From the NCBI RefSeq assembly GCF_019656315.1, contig NZ_BPLU01000067.1, positions 345,847-409,846 on the forward strand: 64,000 nt of DNA. The letters run 5' to 3'. Origin of the DNA: Flavobacterium sp. UMI-01 (lineage in GTDB: Bacteria; Bacteroidota; Bacteroidia; Flavobacteriales; Flavobacteriaceae). Below the pieces are notes generated by a model. The model had not been told where the DNA came from. It did no database searches and was given only the letters and a program-made list of their open reading frames with translations. Every line of letters starts with the position of its first letter. Position 1 is the first letter of the stretch. The position numbers were made by a program, and so were the translations under genes. Positions 40,008-49,294 of the stretch are shown here, one piece after another.

Positions 40008-41884
40008 ATGGCAAATTTTTTATCAATATCTTCCACCCGCATGGTGATGAAAGTAGGTTTTTGAAAAGGTGACACATTAGGCTCTTTACAAGCAAAAAGT
40101 CCGTTTACTAAATTTTCTTGTTCTTTGATTGTCAAACTGGTTCCTGTTTTGACCGCTAGACTTTTAGCCATCGATTTAGCTATAATATCGTTCTGACTAA
40201 AGCTATTTTCTGGAATACCGTCTTGTAAATCACTTAACAATTGTTCCAATAAAATAGCGACTTCGCTTTCCACTACATTAACCGGAATTCCCGAAATCAC
40301 AACGTGTTCCGTATAAGTTTCATCAAAAACAAATCCTGTATTGACCAAAGACAACTTTAATTCTCCAATAAGTTCCATCTCAGCAGTGGAAAAAAACAAC
40401 TCCAACGGAAATAATAATTGCTGACTAGCTGCTTGATGAACAGTCATATTGGTCAAAAACTGTTCGTACAGCACCCTTTGATGGGCACGTTGTTGGTCCA
40501 CAATCACCATCCCCGATTTAATAGGTGAAACAATGTATTTTTTATGAATTTGATACGTGTTTTGAACAGACTGTTCCACGTCTTCATCATTAAACAAAGA
40601 ACCGGTTACCTCTTCGCTTTCAAAACTAATACTACTGCCTTCAACAATTTCAGTTTCTGTATCCAAACCTACATACAAACTTTCCCAATGTGCTGTAGGC
40701 TCAGGTTTTCTATAAGAATTACCACTATTGGAACCTACACGTCCAGATGTAGCATAATGTTTATTAACCGTATCATCCGAAAAAGGGTTAAACGTTCTAT
40801 CTACCTGTATTGTAGGCGTTTTACCTTCCAAATCTTTAAAACTATAAGGCGTATCCAAATTAGCATCCCGCTCAAAATCCAATACAGGAGCTATATTAAA
40901 TTGTCCTAAACTATGCTTTATTGAAGCTCTTAAAATAGCATACAAAGCATGCTCATCATCAAATTTAATTTCTGTTTTGGTAGGATGAATATTAATATCA
41001 ATCGTATTGGGTGGAACGGTTAAATATAAAAAATAACTGGGTTGTGCACCATCTTTAAGGATGCCATCATAAGCAGCCATAATGGCGTGATGCAAATAAC
41101 CACTTTTAATAAATCGATCATTTACAAAAAAGAACTGTTCTCCTCGGCTTTTTTTGGCAAACTCAGGCTTGCTTACAAAACCTTGAATCTTTACAATCTC
41201 GGTTTCTTCTTGAACAGGAACTAATTTTTCATTGGTTTTACCAGAGAACACATTCACCACACGCTGTCTCAAAGTAGAAGCGGGCAAATTAAACATTTCA
41301 CTTCCATTGTGATAAAACGTAAAATGAATGTTCGAATGAGCCAAAGCTACTCTTTGAAATTCATCTATAATATGTCGGTACTCCACCGTATCCGATTTTA
41401 AAAAGTTGCGCCTAGCAGGAATATTAAAAAATAAATTTTTGACGGCAAAGGAAGTTCCTTTGGGTAAAACAGCAGCCTCTTGTGAAACAAATTTGCTTCC
41501 TTCAATAACGATTTGAGTTCCTAACTCTTCTTGGTCTTGCTTGGTTTTCATTTCCACATGAGCAATAGCGGCAATCGAAGCCAGTGCTTCTCCTCGAAAC
41601 CCTTTTGTTCCTAACGAAAACAAATCTTCAGCCAAACGAATTTTAGACGTTGCATGGCGTTCAAAACACAAACGAGCATCCGTAACGCTCATCCCTACCC
41701 CATTATCAATAACTTGAACCAAAGCTTTACCCGCATCTTTAATAATCAATTTAATATCCGTTGCTTTGGCATCCACAGCATTCTCTAACAACTCCTTTAC
41801 GACCGAAGCGGGTCGTTGAACGACTTCTCCAGCGGCAATTTGATTGGCAACATGATCAGGAAGTAATTGAATTATACTAGACAT
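40004..41884 (-). CDS. mutL: DNA mismatch repair protein MutL
   Basis: A 626-residue MutL. The GHKL ATPase region holds VVKELLENAVDAKATDIKL, DNGVGM, SKIRLAEDLFSLGTKGFRGEALASIAAI and KGTSFAVKNLFFNIPARRNFLKSD. The C-terminal dimerisation domain starts near 435. The endonuclease motif DQHA(x)2E(x)4E is degenerate here (DQQRAHQRVLYE), and the CPHGRP motif near the end is not evident. The enzyme may therefore lack nicking activity; that is inference. It couples MutS recognition to downstream repair. Confidence 0.95.
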   Translation of the reverse strand: MSSIIQLLPDHVANQIAAGEVVQRPASVVKELLENAVDAKATDIKLIIKDAGKALVQVIDNGVGMSVTDARLCFERHATSKIRLAEDLFSLGTKGFRGEALASIAAIAHVEMKTKQDQEELGTQIVIEGSKFVSQEAAVLPKGTSFAVKNLFFNIPARRNFLKSDTVEYRHIIDEFQRVALAHSNIHFTFYHNGSEMFNLPASTLRQRVVNVFSGKTNEKLVPVQEETEIVKIQGFVSKPEFAKKSRGEQFFFVNDRFIKSGYLHHAIMAAYDGILKDGAQPSYFLYLTVPPNTIDINIHPTKTEIKFDDEHALYAILRASIKHSLGQFNIAPVLDFERDANLDTPYSFKDLEGKTPTIQVDRTFNPFSDDTVNKHYATSGRVGSNSGNSYRKPEPTAHWESLYVGLDTETEIVEGSSISFESEEVTGSLFNDEDVEQSVQNTYQIHKKYIVSPIKSGMVIVDQQRAHQRVLYEQFLTNMTVHQAASQQLLFPLELFFSTAEMELIGELKLSLVNTGFVFDETYTEHVVISGIPVNVVESEVAILLEQLLSDLQDGIPENSFSQNDIIAKSMAKSLAVKTGTSLTIKEQENLVNGLFACKEPNVSPFQKPTFITMRVEDIDKKFAI

Positions 41885-41985
41885 TTTTTTTGTATTCAGT
41901 TATCGATTATTAGTTATCAAAAAACAACCAACCGAGCAAATTTAATAAATTTCTATCGGCTTTCGGTATTTCCATAATCATAAAT

Positions 41986-42028
41986 AAAACAAAAAACCTA
42001 CACTGTTTTTTCACAACAGTATAGGTTT
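41986..42028 (-). terminator. Terminator of ribH
   Basis: On the minus strand AAACCTATACTGTT pairs with AACAGTGTAGGTTT (one mismatch) around a 7-base loop, followed by T-rich sequence. It lies right after the ribH stop. Confidence 0.85.
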
Positions 42029-42051
42029 ACAAATGAATTATTTATGTTTTT

Positions 42052-42624
42052 TTATTCCTCTAATTTCAAAGGAGATGTTTCTATTTGTAAAGCACCCGAA
42101 GTCAATAAAGGTGGCTTTTCGTATTCATGAGTTAATGTTGCTTGTTGACGAATATAAGCCATTTTTATAGCAGCAATAGCAGCTTCAGTACCTTTATTTC
42201 CGTGAATACCACCACTTCTATCAATAGACTGTTGCATGGAATTATCGGTCAACACACAAAAAATGACAGGAACATCAGTTTGTACATTCAAATCTTTAAT
42301 TCCTTGAGTTACTCCTTCACAAACAAAATCAAAATGCTTGGTTTGTCCTTGAATGACACAACCAATAGCAATGATAGCATCTACCTTTTGTGTTTGAAGC
42401 ATTTTTTTACAACCGTAAATCAATTCAAAACTACCAGGTACATTCCATCTTATAATATTAGTATCCGGAACCTCATTATCCAAAAAAGCCTCATGAGCTC
42501 CTTTGTACAACCCTTCTGTAATGACTTCGTTCCATTCGGACACCACCACCCCAAAACGAAAATCTTTCGCATTAGGAAGGGTACTCTTGTCATAAACCGA
42601 TAGATTTTTATTTTCAGTAGCCAT
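42052..42624 (-). CDS. ribH: 6,7-dimethyl-8-ribityllumazine synthase
   Basis: A 190-residue lumazine synthase that makes the riboflavin precursor from the pyrimidine and dihydroxybutanone phosphate. The motif VVVSEWNEVITEGLYKGA is at about 27-44, VPGSFELIYGCKKML near 64-78, and the catalytic His is in GCVIQGQTKHFDFVCEGVTQGI. The protein is longer than the usual 155 residues because of both tails, which is normal in Flavobacteria. It follows the TPR gene by 30 bases on the same strand. Confidence 0.96.
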   Translation of the reverse strand: MATENKNLSVYDKSTLPNAKDFRFGVVVSEWNEVITEGLYKGAHEAFLDNEVPDTNIIRWNVPGSFELIYGCKKMLQTQKVDAIIAIGCVIQGQTKHFDFVCEGVTQGIKDLNVQTDVPVIFCVLTDNSMQQSIDRSGGIHGNKGTEAAIAAIKMAYIRQQATLTHEYEKPPLLTSGALQIETSPLKLEE

Positions 42625-42654
42625 AAACTAAATTTGTTTAGAATATTAAAAAAA

Positions 42655-43428
42655 TTATTGTGCTAAACCAATCAAGGCATCTACAGAAGCCGCTTCTGGT
42701 GTCGTATCATAATTCTCTTTAATTGCTGTTAAATGTTTTAAAGCGTCTTCTTTTTTCCCTAAAGCCAATGCTGTTTTAGCCGCTTTTAATAAAAAGCGTG
42801 GCGTTGTAAAATCATTTTTATTGGTTGCAGCCGCTTTTTCATAATAACTTAACGCTTCTTCAGCATTATTATTTTCAGCATACGCATCACCAATAGCACC
42901 TTTAGCCAAAGCGCTTAAAATTATATCATCTGATTTGAATTTTTCCAAATACTCAATAGCTTCAGCATATTTTCCCGTATTCAACAAGGCGATACCAGCA
43001 TAATAATTTGCTAGATTACCAGCATCAGTCCCTGAATATTCATCGGCAATTTTAAGAAATCCAAATTTACCCTCTGAACCATTCAATGCTAATTTATAAA
43101 GAGAGTCACTTGCCACTCCATTAGTAGCTTTTTCAAAATTTTGTTGTGCCAAAAACATTTCGTCAGCAGCTTCATTTTGTTTTGGCTCTGCAATAAATTT
43201 TTGATACACTAGATACCCTACAGTAAATAGAGCTACAGCTCCAACAATACCTATAATAGCTTTTTGATTTTTGGCAACCCAGTCTTCCGTTTTAGAAGCT
43301 GTCTCGTCTAATTTAGAAAACACTTCAGCAGTTGTACTGTCTTTTTCATCAATTAATACTTCCTCAACAGATTCTTTAACTTCTTTTTCTTTTGGTGTTT
43401 TATATCCTCTTTTATTATAAGTAGCCAT
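42655..43428 (-). CDS. Membrane-anchored TPR protein, YfgM-like
   Basis: A 257-residue protein. An N-terminal acidic/basic cytosolic stretch is followed by one TM (KAIIGIVGAVALFTVGYLVYQKF, about 60-82). A periplasmic TPR region follows, with GNLANYYAGIALLNTGKYAEAIEYLEKF, AEEALSYYEKAA and GKKEDALKHLTAIK. This arrangement is like YfgM/TPR_21 proteins that associate with SecYEG-chaperone traffic in E. coli. It lies upstream of ribH and divergent from recF. Confidence 0.85.
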   Translation of the reverse strand: MATYNKRGYKTPKEKEVKESVEEVLIDEKDSTTAEVFSKLDETASKTEDWVAKNQKAIIGIVGAVALFTVGYLVYQKFIAEPKQNEAADEMFLAQQNFEKATNGVASDSLYKLALNGSEGKFGFLKIADEYSGTDAGNLANYYAGIALLNTGKYAEAIEYLEKFKSDDIILSALAKGAIGDAYAENNNAEEALSYYEKAAATNKNDFTTPRFLLKAAKTALALGKKEDALKHLTAIKENYDTTPEAASVDALIGLAQ

Positions 43429-43450
43429 TTCAATTAAATTTAGTGAACCG

Positions 43451-43458
43451 CAAAAATA
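43451..43458 (-). promoter_or_regulatory. -7 box of the TPR-ribH operon
   Basis: Minus-strand TATTTTTG matches TAnnTTTG, with a TTG about 21 bases upstream (43480-43482, read as CAA on the plus strand). It lies 22 bases before the ATG at 43428. The remaining 43459-43676, shared with the divergent recF, shows no other feature I can support. Confidence 0.5.
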
Positions 43459-43676
43459 AAATTTTTATTCAAACTCACACAAAAAATCAAGCTTTTTATA
43501 GTTTAATTAAAAAATCCATAGCTACTTAGCGCCAATTCCTTAATCTAAGGTCCTTATTTTTCATAATACTTCAGTCGCCAAACCTCTTTTTTCTCAATAT
43601 TTTTCAATAATTTGCAACCGCTTATAAAAACCTTGACAACAACAGCAATCTACACGCAATCAGCTGTATTAATACC

Positions 43677-44756
43677 ATGTATTTAAAAAAAATCTCTTTA
43701 TTCAATTATAAAAATTTTTCAGAAGCCAATTTTGATTTTGACGGCAAGATTATTTGTTTCGTTGGAAAAAATGGCATTGGAAAAACCAATGTTTTAGATG
43801 CTATTTACCACCTTGCCTATGGTAAAAGTTATTTTAATCCCTTAGCCGTTCAAAACATCAAGCATGGAGAAGAGTTTTTTGTTATTGATGCCGAATTCAT
43901 CAAAGAAGAACGCACTGAACAATTGGTTTGTAGTTTGAAAAAAGGACAGAAAAAAATCCTAAAACGCAATGGAAAACCCTATGATAAATTTTCAGATCAT
44001 ATTGGTTTTATTCCACTAGTAATTATTTCTCCTGCTGACAGAGACCTTATTGTAGAAGGAAGCGAAACTCGTCGAAAATTTATGGATAGTGTCATTTCAC
44101 AAATCGACCCTAAATACCTTCAACAACTCATTCATTATCAAAAAATCATTAGTCAACGCAATGCTTTGTTGAAATATTTTGCCCTTAATCATGTTTTTGA
44201 CAAAGAAACACTTTCTATTTACAACGAGCAATTGAATGAATATGGAGTATATATTCACGAAAAAAGAAAAGAATTCATCTCCAAATTTCTGCCTATTTTC
44301 AACGACCACCATCAGGCCATTACAGGAGCTGCAGAGAACGTTCAATTGACTTACGAAAGCCATTTGTCCAGCAAAAGCCTGTTAACTCTTTTGGAAGAAA
44401 ACAGCAGCAAAGACCGAGCGTTACAATACACTAGTGTGGGAATTCATAAAGATGATTTATTATTTGAAATTGACCATCATCCTATAAAAAAATTTGGTTC
44501 ACAAGGACAACAAAAATCTTTTTTAATTGCGTTAAAATTAGCTCAGTTTGACTTTCTTAAAAAACAGAGTGGTGTTAAACCATTGCTACTTTTTGATGAT
44601 ATTTTCGACAAATTAGACGAAACCAGGGTAGCCAAAATTATTGAAATGGTAAACAGCGATGCCTTTGGACAACTTTTCATTTCGGATACCCATCCGGAGC
44701 GAACTGAAACAATTGTAAAATCGATGCATCAGTCGTATCAAATTTTCAACCTATAA
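43677..44756 (+). CDS. recF: DNA replication and repair protein RecF
   Basis: A 359-residue SMC-like ATPase. The P-loop is CFVGKNGIGKTNVLDAIYHLAYGKSYF at about 28-54, the signature FGSQGQQKSFLIALKLAQ is near 272-289, and Walker B is LLLFDDIFDKLDE at about 300-312. It loads RecA at gaps with RecO and RecR. The gene is divergent from the TPR gene and followed by the rhodanese gene. Confidence 0.96.
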   Translation: MYLKKISLFNYKNFSEANFDFDGKIICFVGKNGIGKTNVLDAIYHLAYGKSYFNPLAVQNIKHGEEFFVIDAEFIKEERTEQLVCSLKKGQKKILKRNGKPYDKFSDHIGFIPLVIISPADRDLIVEGSETRRKFMDSVISQIDPKYLQQLIHYQKIISQRNALLKYFALNHVFDKETLSIYNEQLNEYGVYIHEKRKEFISKFLPIFNDHHQAITGAAENVQLTYESHLSSKSLLTLLEENSSKDRALQYTSVGIHKDDLLFEIDHHPIKKFGSQGQQKSFLIALKLAQFDFLKKQSGVKPLLLFDDIFDKLDETRVAKIIEMVNSDAFGQLFISDTHPERTETIVKSMHQSYQIFNL

Positions 44757-44808
44757 TCCCAAACATTTTTATTACCTTAGTCGAAAGACTTACTCAAATC
44801 AACATTAC

Positions 44809-45204
44809 ATGACACTCAGACCACTTATTTACTTTCTATTATTACTTCTTACTATTAGTTGCAACCACCAACAAACTCCAGTATATCAAGTTGTGGACGC
44901 AACTACTTTTGCCCAAAATATCGAAACCACTACTTCTCCACAAATTATAGACGTACGTACGCCTGAGGAGTACAATCAAGAACATCTTGTGAATGCTAAA
45001 AACATAGATTGGAACGGAAATAATTTTGATAATGAAGTAGCAAAATTAGACAAAACAGCCCCTGTTTTTGTATATTGCAAAAGCGGAGGACGAAGCCAAA
45101 AAGCAGCTGCAAAACTAACCGAATTAGGATTTGAAAAAGTATATGAACTCGAAGGTGGTTTTATGCAATGGAACGCTGAAGGCCTAAAAAGCAATAAAAA
45201 TTAA
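44809..45204 (+). CDS. Rhodanese-domain lipoprotein
   Basis: A 131-residue protein with a lipoprotein signal (LIYFLLLLLTISC, Cys18 in the lipobox). A single rhodanese domain follows: IIDVRTPEEYNQEHLVNAKNIDW, and the active-site loop VYCKSGGRSQKAA with the Cys at about 93. The final LEGGFMQWNAEGL is typical of the family. It may move sulfane sulfur or act in redox homeostasis in the periplasm. It lies between recF and the DUF2461 gene. Confidence 0.93.
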   Translation: MTLRPLIYFLLLLLTISCNHQQTPVYQVVDATTFAQNIETTTSPQIIDVRTPEEYNQEHLVNAKNIDWNGNNFDNEVAKLDKTAPVFVYCKSGGRSQKAAAKLTELGFEKVYELEGGFMQWNAEGLKSNKN

Positions 45205-45219
45205 TCTCAAAACGCAGCT

Positions 45220-45894
45220 ATGTTATCAAAAGACAGCATCCTTTTTCTAGATGATTTAAAAGCAAACAACAATCGAGAATGGTTTTTGGCTAATAAAAAA
45301 AGGTACGACGTTTTTAAAAAGGACTATCATCAATTAGTGGCTGATTTTTTAGATGCTATGAAACCCTTTGATGCCACTTTAGAAAAATTAGAAATTAAAG
45401 ACTGTACTTTTAGAATCAATCGCGACATTAGATTTTCGAAAGACAAGTCGCCCTACAAATCGCACTTGGGTATTTGGCTTTCCTCAGGAACCAAAGGAAA
45501 CAATCGGGCAGGATATTATATTCATATAGAAAGGGGCAGCAGTTTTATTGCAGGTGGTTTTTATGCGCCAGAATCAGACGATTTGAAAAAAGTACGCAAA
45601 GAAATAGCCTTTTTTCATGAAGACTTGGAAGAAATTTTGGCTGATAAAACATTTAAAAAGGAATTTGGCACCTTTGCAAAGACCGAAAAAAGCTACCTTA
45701 AAAACCCACCTCGAGGCTATGACAAAGACCATCCAGCAATTGAATTATTGAAATTTAAAAGTTTTGAGGTACTTCAAAAATTTGACATTACCGAAGTAAC
45801 TCAAAAAGATTTTGTTACTAAAATGAGTACCAAACTACGCTTATTAGTACCGCTTAACGCTTTTATGAATCGGGCATTGAGTGCCGAAGACTAA
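45220..45894 (+). CDS. DUF2461 family protein
   Basis: A 224-residue protein of the DUF2461 family: ILFLDDLKANNNREWFLANKKRYD near the start. The conserved CTFRINRDIRFSKDKSPYKSHLGIW is at about 62-86, and YYIHIERGSSFIAGGFYAPE around 99-118. No catalytic role has been established for the family. It lies 16 bases after the rhodanese stop and 12 bases before the glycosyltransferase gene, so these may form an operon. Confidence 0.92.
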   Translation: MLSKDSILFLDDLKANNNREWFLANKKRYDVFKKDYHQLVADFLDAMKPFDATLEKLEIKDCTFRINRDIRFSKDKSPYKSHLGIWLSSGTKGNNRAGYYIHIERGSSFIAGGFYAPESDDLKKVRKEIAFFHEDLEEILADKTFKKEFGTFAKTEKSYLKNPPRGYDKDHPAIELLKFKSFEVLQKFDITEVTQKDFVTKMSTKLRLLVPLNAFMNRALSAED

Positions 45895-45905
45895 ACGAAG
45901 AAAGC

Positions 45906-46973
45906 ATGAAAAAGAGAAAAATACTATTCCTTGGAGAAACTTATCGTGCCGATGCCATCACTTGGATAAACGGCCTTCAAGAATTTGGTGATTTCGAAAT
46001 TATCAGTTGGGAATTAAAAACACCCTCCAGAGGAAAACTACATCGAATCATGCGCCTTTTAGAATATATTTTTGCTCCTTTTCAAACCAACAAATTAATC
46101 CAATTGCACCAACCCGATATGGTTATTGCAGAAAGAACCACCAGTTATGGTTTTTTGGCAGCTTTATGCAATGTAAAATTAACCGCAATTGCACAACAAG
46201 GCAAGACCGATTTATGGCCAGAAAATTCCATTTCGTATCCGTTGAAAAAAATAATTCAAAATTACGCTTTTAAAAAAGCCACGCTTATTCATGCCTGGGG
46301 ACCTATAATGGCTCATTCCATGGAGAGAGCCAAAGTGGACATGAGCAAAGTTTTGGTATTACCTAAAGGCATTGATTTATCCCAATTTAACAATCACAAC
46401 CATGCCCCACCAACAAAGATAAGCGCTATAGTAACGCGCTCTCTTTTGCCTGTTTACTGCCATGATGTAATTTTAAAAGCATTTGGACTCCTAAAACAAC
46501 AAGGGATTGCTTTTTCGCTCACTATAATTGGTGATGGCACACAACTGGATTTTTTGAAAAATTTAGCTCAAGAGTTAGACATTCAAGACAACGTACATTT
46601 CACTGGACGCATCCAATATACCGATTTACCGCAGCTTTTACAGAACTCCAATTTTTATATCAGTATGCCTCTCACAGAAGGTGTATCCGCCTCTTTATTT
46701 GAAGCTATGGCTTCTCATTGTTATCCTATCGTAACCGATATTGAAGGCAATCAAAGTTGGATTCAACACAAAATCAACGGACAACTTATCCCAGCCAATA
46801 ATCATCATGCTTTAGCAGAAGCCATTCTCTGGGCTTTTGAAAACCCAAATCATCGTCAAGAAGCGATAATATATAACCGAAATTTCATTGAACAGCATGC
46901 CAATTATAAAATAAACATGAAAATAATTGCTTCCAAATACCATGAACTCATCGATGCAGCACAAGTTCATTAG
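45906..46973 (+). CDS. Glycosyltransferase family 4 (GT-B)
   Basis: A 355-residue GT-B glycosyltransferase. The N-terminal domain begins KRKILFLGETYRADAITWINGLQEFGDFEIISW. The C-terminal nucleotide-sugar domain carries LTIIGDGTQLDFLKNLAQEL, NVHFTGRIQYTDLPQLLQNSNFYISMPLTEGVSASLFEAMASHCYPIVTDIEGNQSW. The EGVSASLFEAMA box is the E-x7-E motif of the family. Substrate unknown. It is probably an envelope glycan enzyme, as suggested by the nearby murB and GT2 genes. Confidence 0.9.
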   Translation: MKKRKILFLGETYRADAITWINGLQEFGDFEIISWELKTPSRGKLHRIMRLLEYIFAPFQTNKLIQLHQPDMVIAERTTSYGFLAALCNVKLTAIAQQGKTDLWPENSISYPLKKIIQNYAFKKATLIHAWGPIMAHSMERAKVDMSKVLVLPKGIDLSQFNNHNHAPPTKISAIVTRSLLPVYCHDVILKAFGLLKQQGIAFSLTIIGDGTQLDFLKNLAQELDIQDNVHFTGRIQYTDLPQLLQNSNFYISMPLTEGVSASLFEAMASHCYPIVTDIEGNQSWIQHKINGQLIPANNHHALAEAILWAFENPNHRQEAIIYNRNFIEQHANYKINMKIIASKYHELIDAAQVH

Positions 46974-47021
46974 AAAATAAATTCTCCTGACTTTTTTACT
47001 ACAATCCACTTATTTTATCCT

Positions 47022-47029
47022 TACTTTTG
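47022..47029 (+). promoter_or_regulatory. -7 box of murB
   Basis: TACTTTTG matches TAnnTTTG and lies 35 bases upstream of the murB ATG at 47065. The -33 element is not clear. Confidence 0.45.
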
Positions 47030-47064
47030 AATTTTGAATACACCCTTAAACCACGCCTTCTTTT

Positions 47065-48078
47065 ATGGAAATACAATACGATTTTTCATTAAAAAACTAC
47101 AATACTTTTGGCATTGAAGCCAAAGCCAAACAATTTGTTGCCGTACATACTTTAGAAGAATTAAAGACCGTTTTAGAACAAAACAGCGACAAAAAAAAAT
47201 TCATCCTTGGAGGTGGTAGCAACATGCTACTTACCAAAGACATTGATGCCTTAGTTATCCATATAGACCTTAAAGGAAAAAAAGTAATACAGGAAGATTT
47301 GGACCATGTTTGGATTGCATGCCAAGCGGGTGAAAACTGGCATGAATTTGTACTTTGGACCATTGACCAAAACTATGGCGGGCTGGAGAACATGTCGCTT
47401 ATTCCAGGAAATGTAGGAACGACTCCTGTTCAAAACATTGGGGCTTATGGAGCTGAAATTAAAGATAGTTTTGTTTCCTGTGATGCCATTCATATAAAAA
47501 GCCTAGAAAATCGCACTTTTTTAAAAGACGAATGCCAGTTTGGCTACAGAGAGAGTATTTTCAAAAACCAAGTCAAAGACCAATACATCATTACCTCGGT
47601 GGTTTTTAAGTTAACCAAACGCCACCACAAAATTAATACGTCTTACGGAGACATCTTAGCTGAATTAACCAAAAACAACATTACAACTCCTACCTTAAAA
47701 GAAGTAAGCAATGCCGTTATTGCAATTCGAAAAAGTAAACTACCTGATCCAAATGAGTTAGGAAACAGTGGTAGTTTTTTCAAGAACCCTATTATTAGTA
47801 AAAAAGAATTTGAGAAAATTTCTCAAAAATTTCCCGAGATGAAGTATTACGACATTTCAGACACCGAGGTTAAAGTCCCTGCTGGCTGGTTGATTGAACA
47901 AGCAGGATTTAAAGGAAAGCGTTTTGGCGACGCTGGAATACATAAGAATCAAGCATTGGTTTTAGTCAACTATGGTAATGCCACCGGTGAAGAAATATTA
48001 GCTGTTTCAAAAAACATTCAACAGACTATTTTTGATACTTTTGGAATTGCCATAGAAGCAGAAGTTAACATCATTTAG
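47065..48078 (+). CDS. murB: UDP-N-acetylenolpyruvoylglucosamine reductase
   Basis: A 337-residue type I (E. coli-like) MurB flavoprotein. FAD-binding sequence is in KKFILGGGSNMLL at about 45-57 and GLENMSLIPGNVGTTPVQNIGAYGAEI around 109-135. The catalytic Ser is in ELGNSGSFFKNPII near 233-246, and a C-terminal AGWLIEQAGFKGKRFGDAGIHKNQALVLVN region follows. It reduces enolpyruvyl-UDP-GlcNAc to UDP-MurNAc for peptidoglycan. Confidence 0.96.
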   Translation: MEIQYDFSLKNYNTFGIEAKAKQFVAVHTLEELKTVLEQNSDKKKFILGGGSNMLLTKDIDALVIHIDLKGKKVIQEDLDHVWIACQAGENWHEFVLWTIDQNYGGLENMSLIPGNVGTTPVQNIGAYGAEIKDSFVSCDAIHIKSLENRTFLKDECQFGYRESIFKNQVKDQYIITSVVFKLTKRHHKINTSYGDILAELTKNNITTPTLKEVSNAVIAIRKSKLPDPNELGNSGSFFKNPIISKKEFEKISQKFPEMKYYDISDTEVKVPAGWLIEQAGFKGKRFGDAGIHKNQALVLVNYGNATGEEILAVSKNIQQTIFDTFGIAIEAEVNII

Positions 48079-48149
48079 CCACTCCAAAAAGCATGAAAAA
48101 ATTATTTTAAAATTCATAATTTATCATTTACAAATCATAATTGTATTCA

Positions 48150-48157
48150 TACCTTTG
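48150..48157 (+). promoter_or_regulatory. -7 box of the GT2-sigma unit
   Basis: TACCTTTG, in the sequence TACCTTTGCACTCG, matches the flavobacterial -7 consensus. It lies 30 bases before the ATG at 48188. Confidence 0.5.
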
Positions 48158-48187
48158 CACTCGATTTAAATAACCTTATAAAGTCCG

Positions 48188-49294
48188 ATGCTTATACTAT
48201 TACTTTACTTTTTTATATTTATTGTTATCGTTCAACTAGTGTATTATCTTGGCATTTTTGGTAAATTTGCTTTTGCAAAAGCGCAAAAAACAACTCCTAA
48301 AAGAATCCCAATCTCAGTGATTGTTTGTGCAAAAAATGAAGAAGAAAATGTCGCAAAATACATTCCGCTTCTGGCTGAGCAAAATTATCCTGATTTTGAA
48401 ATCGTATTGATTGATGATGCGTCTAGTGATAGCACATTGGATATTTTTGAAGAATTTGAAAAAAAGTACCCTAATATTCGTCTTGTAAAAGTAGAAAACA
48501 ACGAAGCTTTTTGGGGGAATAAAAAATACGCTTTAACATTAGGAATTAAAGCTGCCAAAAAAGAATACCTCTTATTTACAGACGCAGATTGTTATCCTAC
48601 TTCAAAAGACTGGATTACCACCATGAGCGCTCAGTTCACTTTGCACAAAACGATTGTTTTAGGGTATGGTGGTTATGAAAAAATTGCAAATTCATTTCTA
48701 AACAAATTAATCCGTTTTGAAACGTTATTGACGGCCATTCAATACTTATCTTGGGCAAAAGCAGGGAACCCTTATATGGGAGTAGGACGCAATTTAGCTT
48801 ATAAAAAAGAGGAGTTTTTCAAAGTAAATGGTTTCATTAACCACATTCAGATACGCTCAGGTGATGACGATTTATTTATAAACGAGGCAGCCCATGCAAA
48901 AAACACGACTATAGCCTACAATCCTGAAAGCTTTACTTATTCGAAACCTAAAACTTCTTACAGAGATTGGATTACTCAAAAAAGACGCCATTTGGCAACT
49001 GCTAGTCACTATAAATTCCTGGACAAACTCCAGTTATCCACTTTTTATTGCACTCAATTTCTGTTTTTTGTAGTGGCCATATTGTTATTAGCCCTTCAAT
49101 TTCAATGGATGATTGTAACAGGAATTATCGCATTACGTTATTTAGCGGTTTGGATTGTAATAGGATTTTCAGCAGGAAAACTCAAAGAAAATGACATTAA
49201 ATTTTGGTTTCCAATTGTGGAATTATTCCTTATTTTGTCACAAATGAATATCTTTATTGCCAACTTATTCTCAAAACCAGTCCATTGGAAATAA
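48188..49294 (+). CDS. Glycosyltransferase family 2, membrane
   Basis: A 368-residue GT-A enzyme with an N-terminal TM (LLYFFIFIVIVQLVYYLGIFG) and two TMs at the C-terminus. Motifs: ISVIVCAKNEEENV at about 36-49, IVLIDDASSDSTLDIFE, the DxD-like LFTDADCYPTSKDWI, GYGGYEKIAN, and the acceptor-binding RSGDDDLFIN followed by QKRRHLATASHYKF (the Q/RxxRW-like box). The substrate is unknown. The sigma-factor gene starts inside its last codons. Confidence 0.9.
   Translation: MLILLLYFFIFIVIVQLVYYLGIFGKFAFAKAQKTTPKRIPISVIVCAKNEEENVAKYIPLLAEQNYPDFEIVLIDDASSDSTLDIFEEFEKKYPNIRLVKVENNEAFWGNKKYALTLGIKAAKKEYLLFTDADCYPTSKDWITTMSAQFTLHKTIVLGYGGYEKIANSFLNKLIRFETLLTAIQYLSWAKAGNPYMGVGRNLAYKKEEFFKVNGFINHIQIRSGDDDLFINEAAHAKNTTIAYNPESFTYSKPKTSYRDWITQKRRHLATASHYKFLDKLQLSTFYCTQFLFFVVAILLLALQFQWMIVTGIIALRYLAVWIVIGFSAGKLKENDIKFWFPIVELFLILSQMNIFIANLFSKPVHWK

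Noticed and set aside
49204..49284. Upstream start of the sigma factor at 49204
   Set aside because: It would re-read the glycosyltransferase C-terminus; region 2 of the sigma factor begins right after the TTG at 49285.
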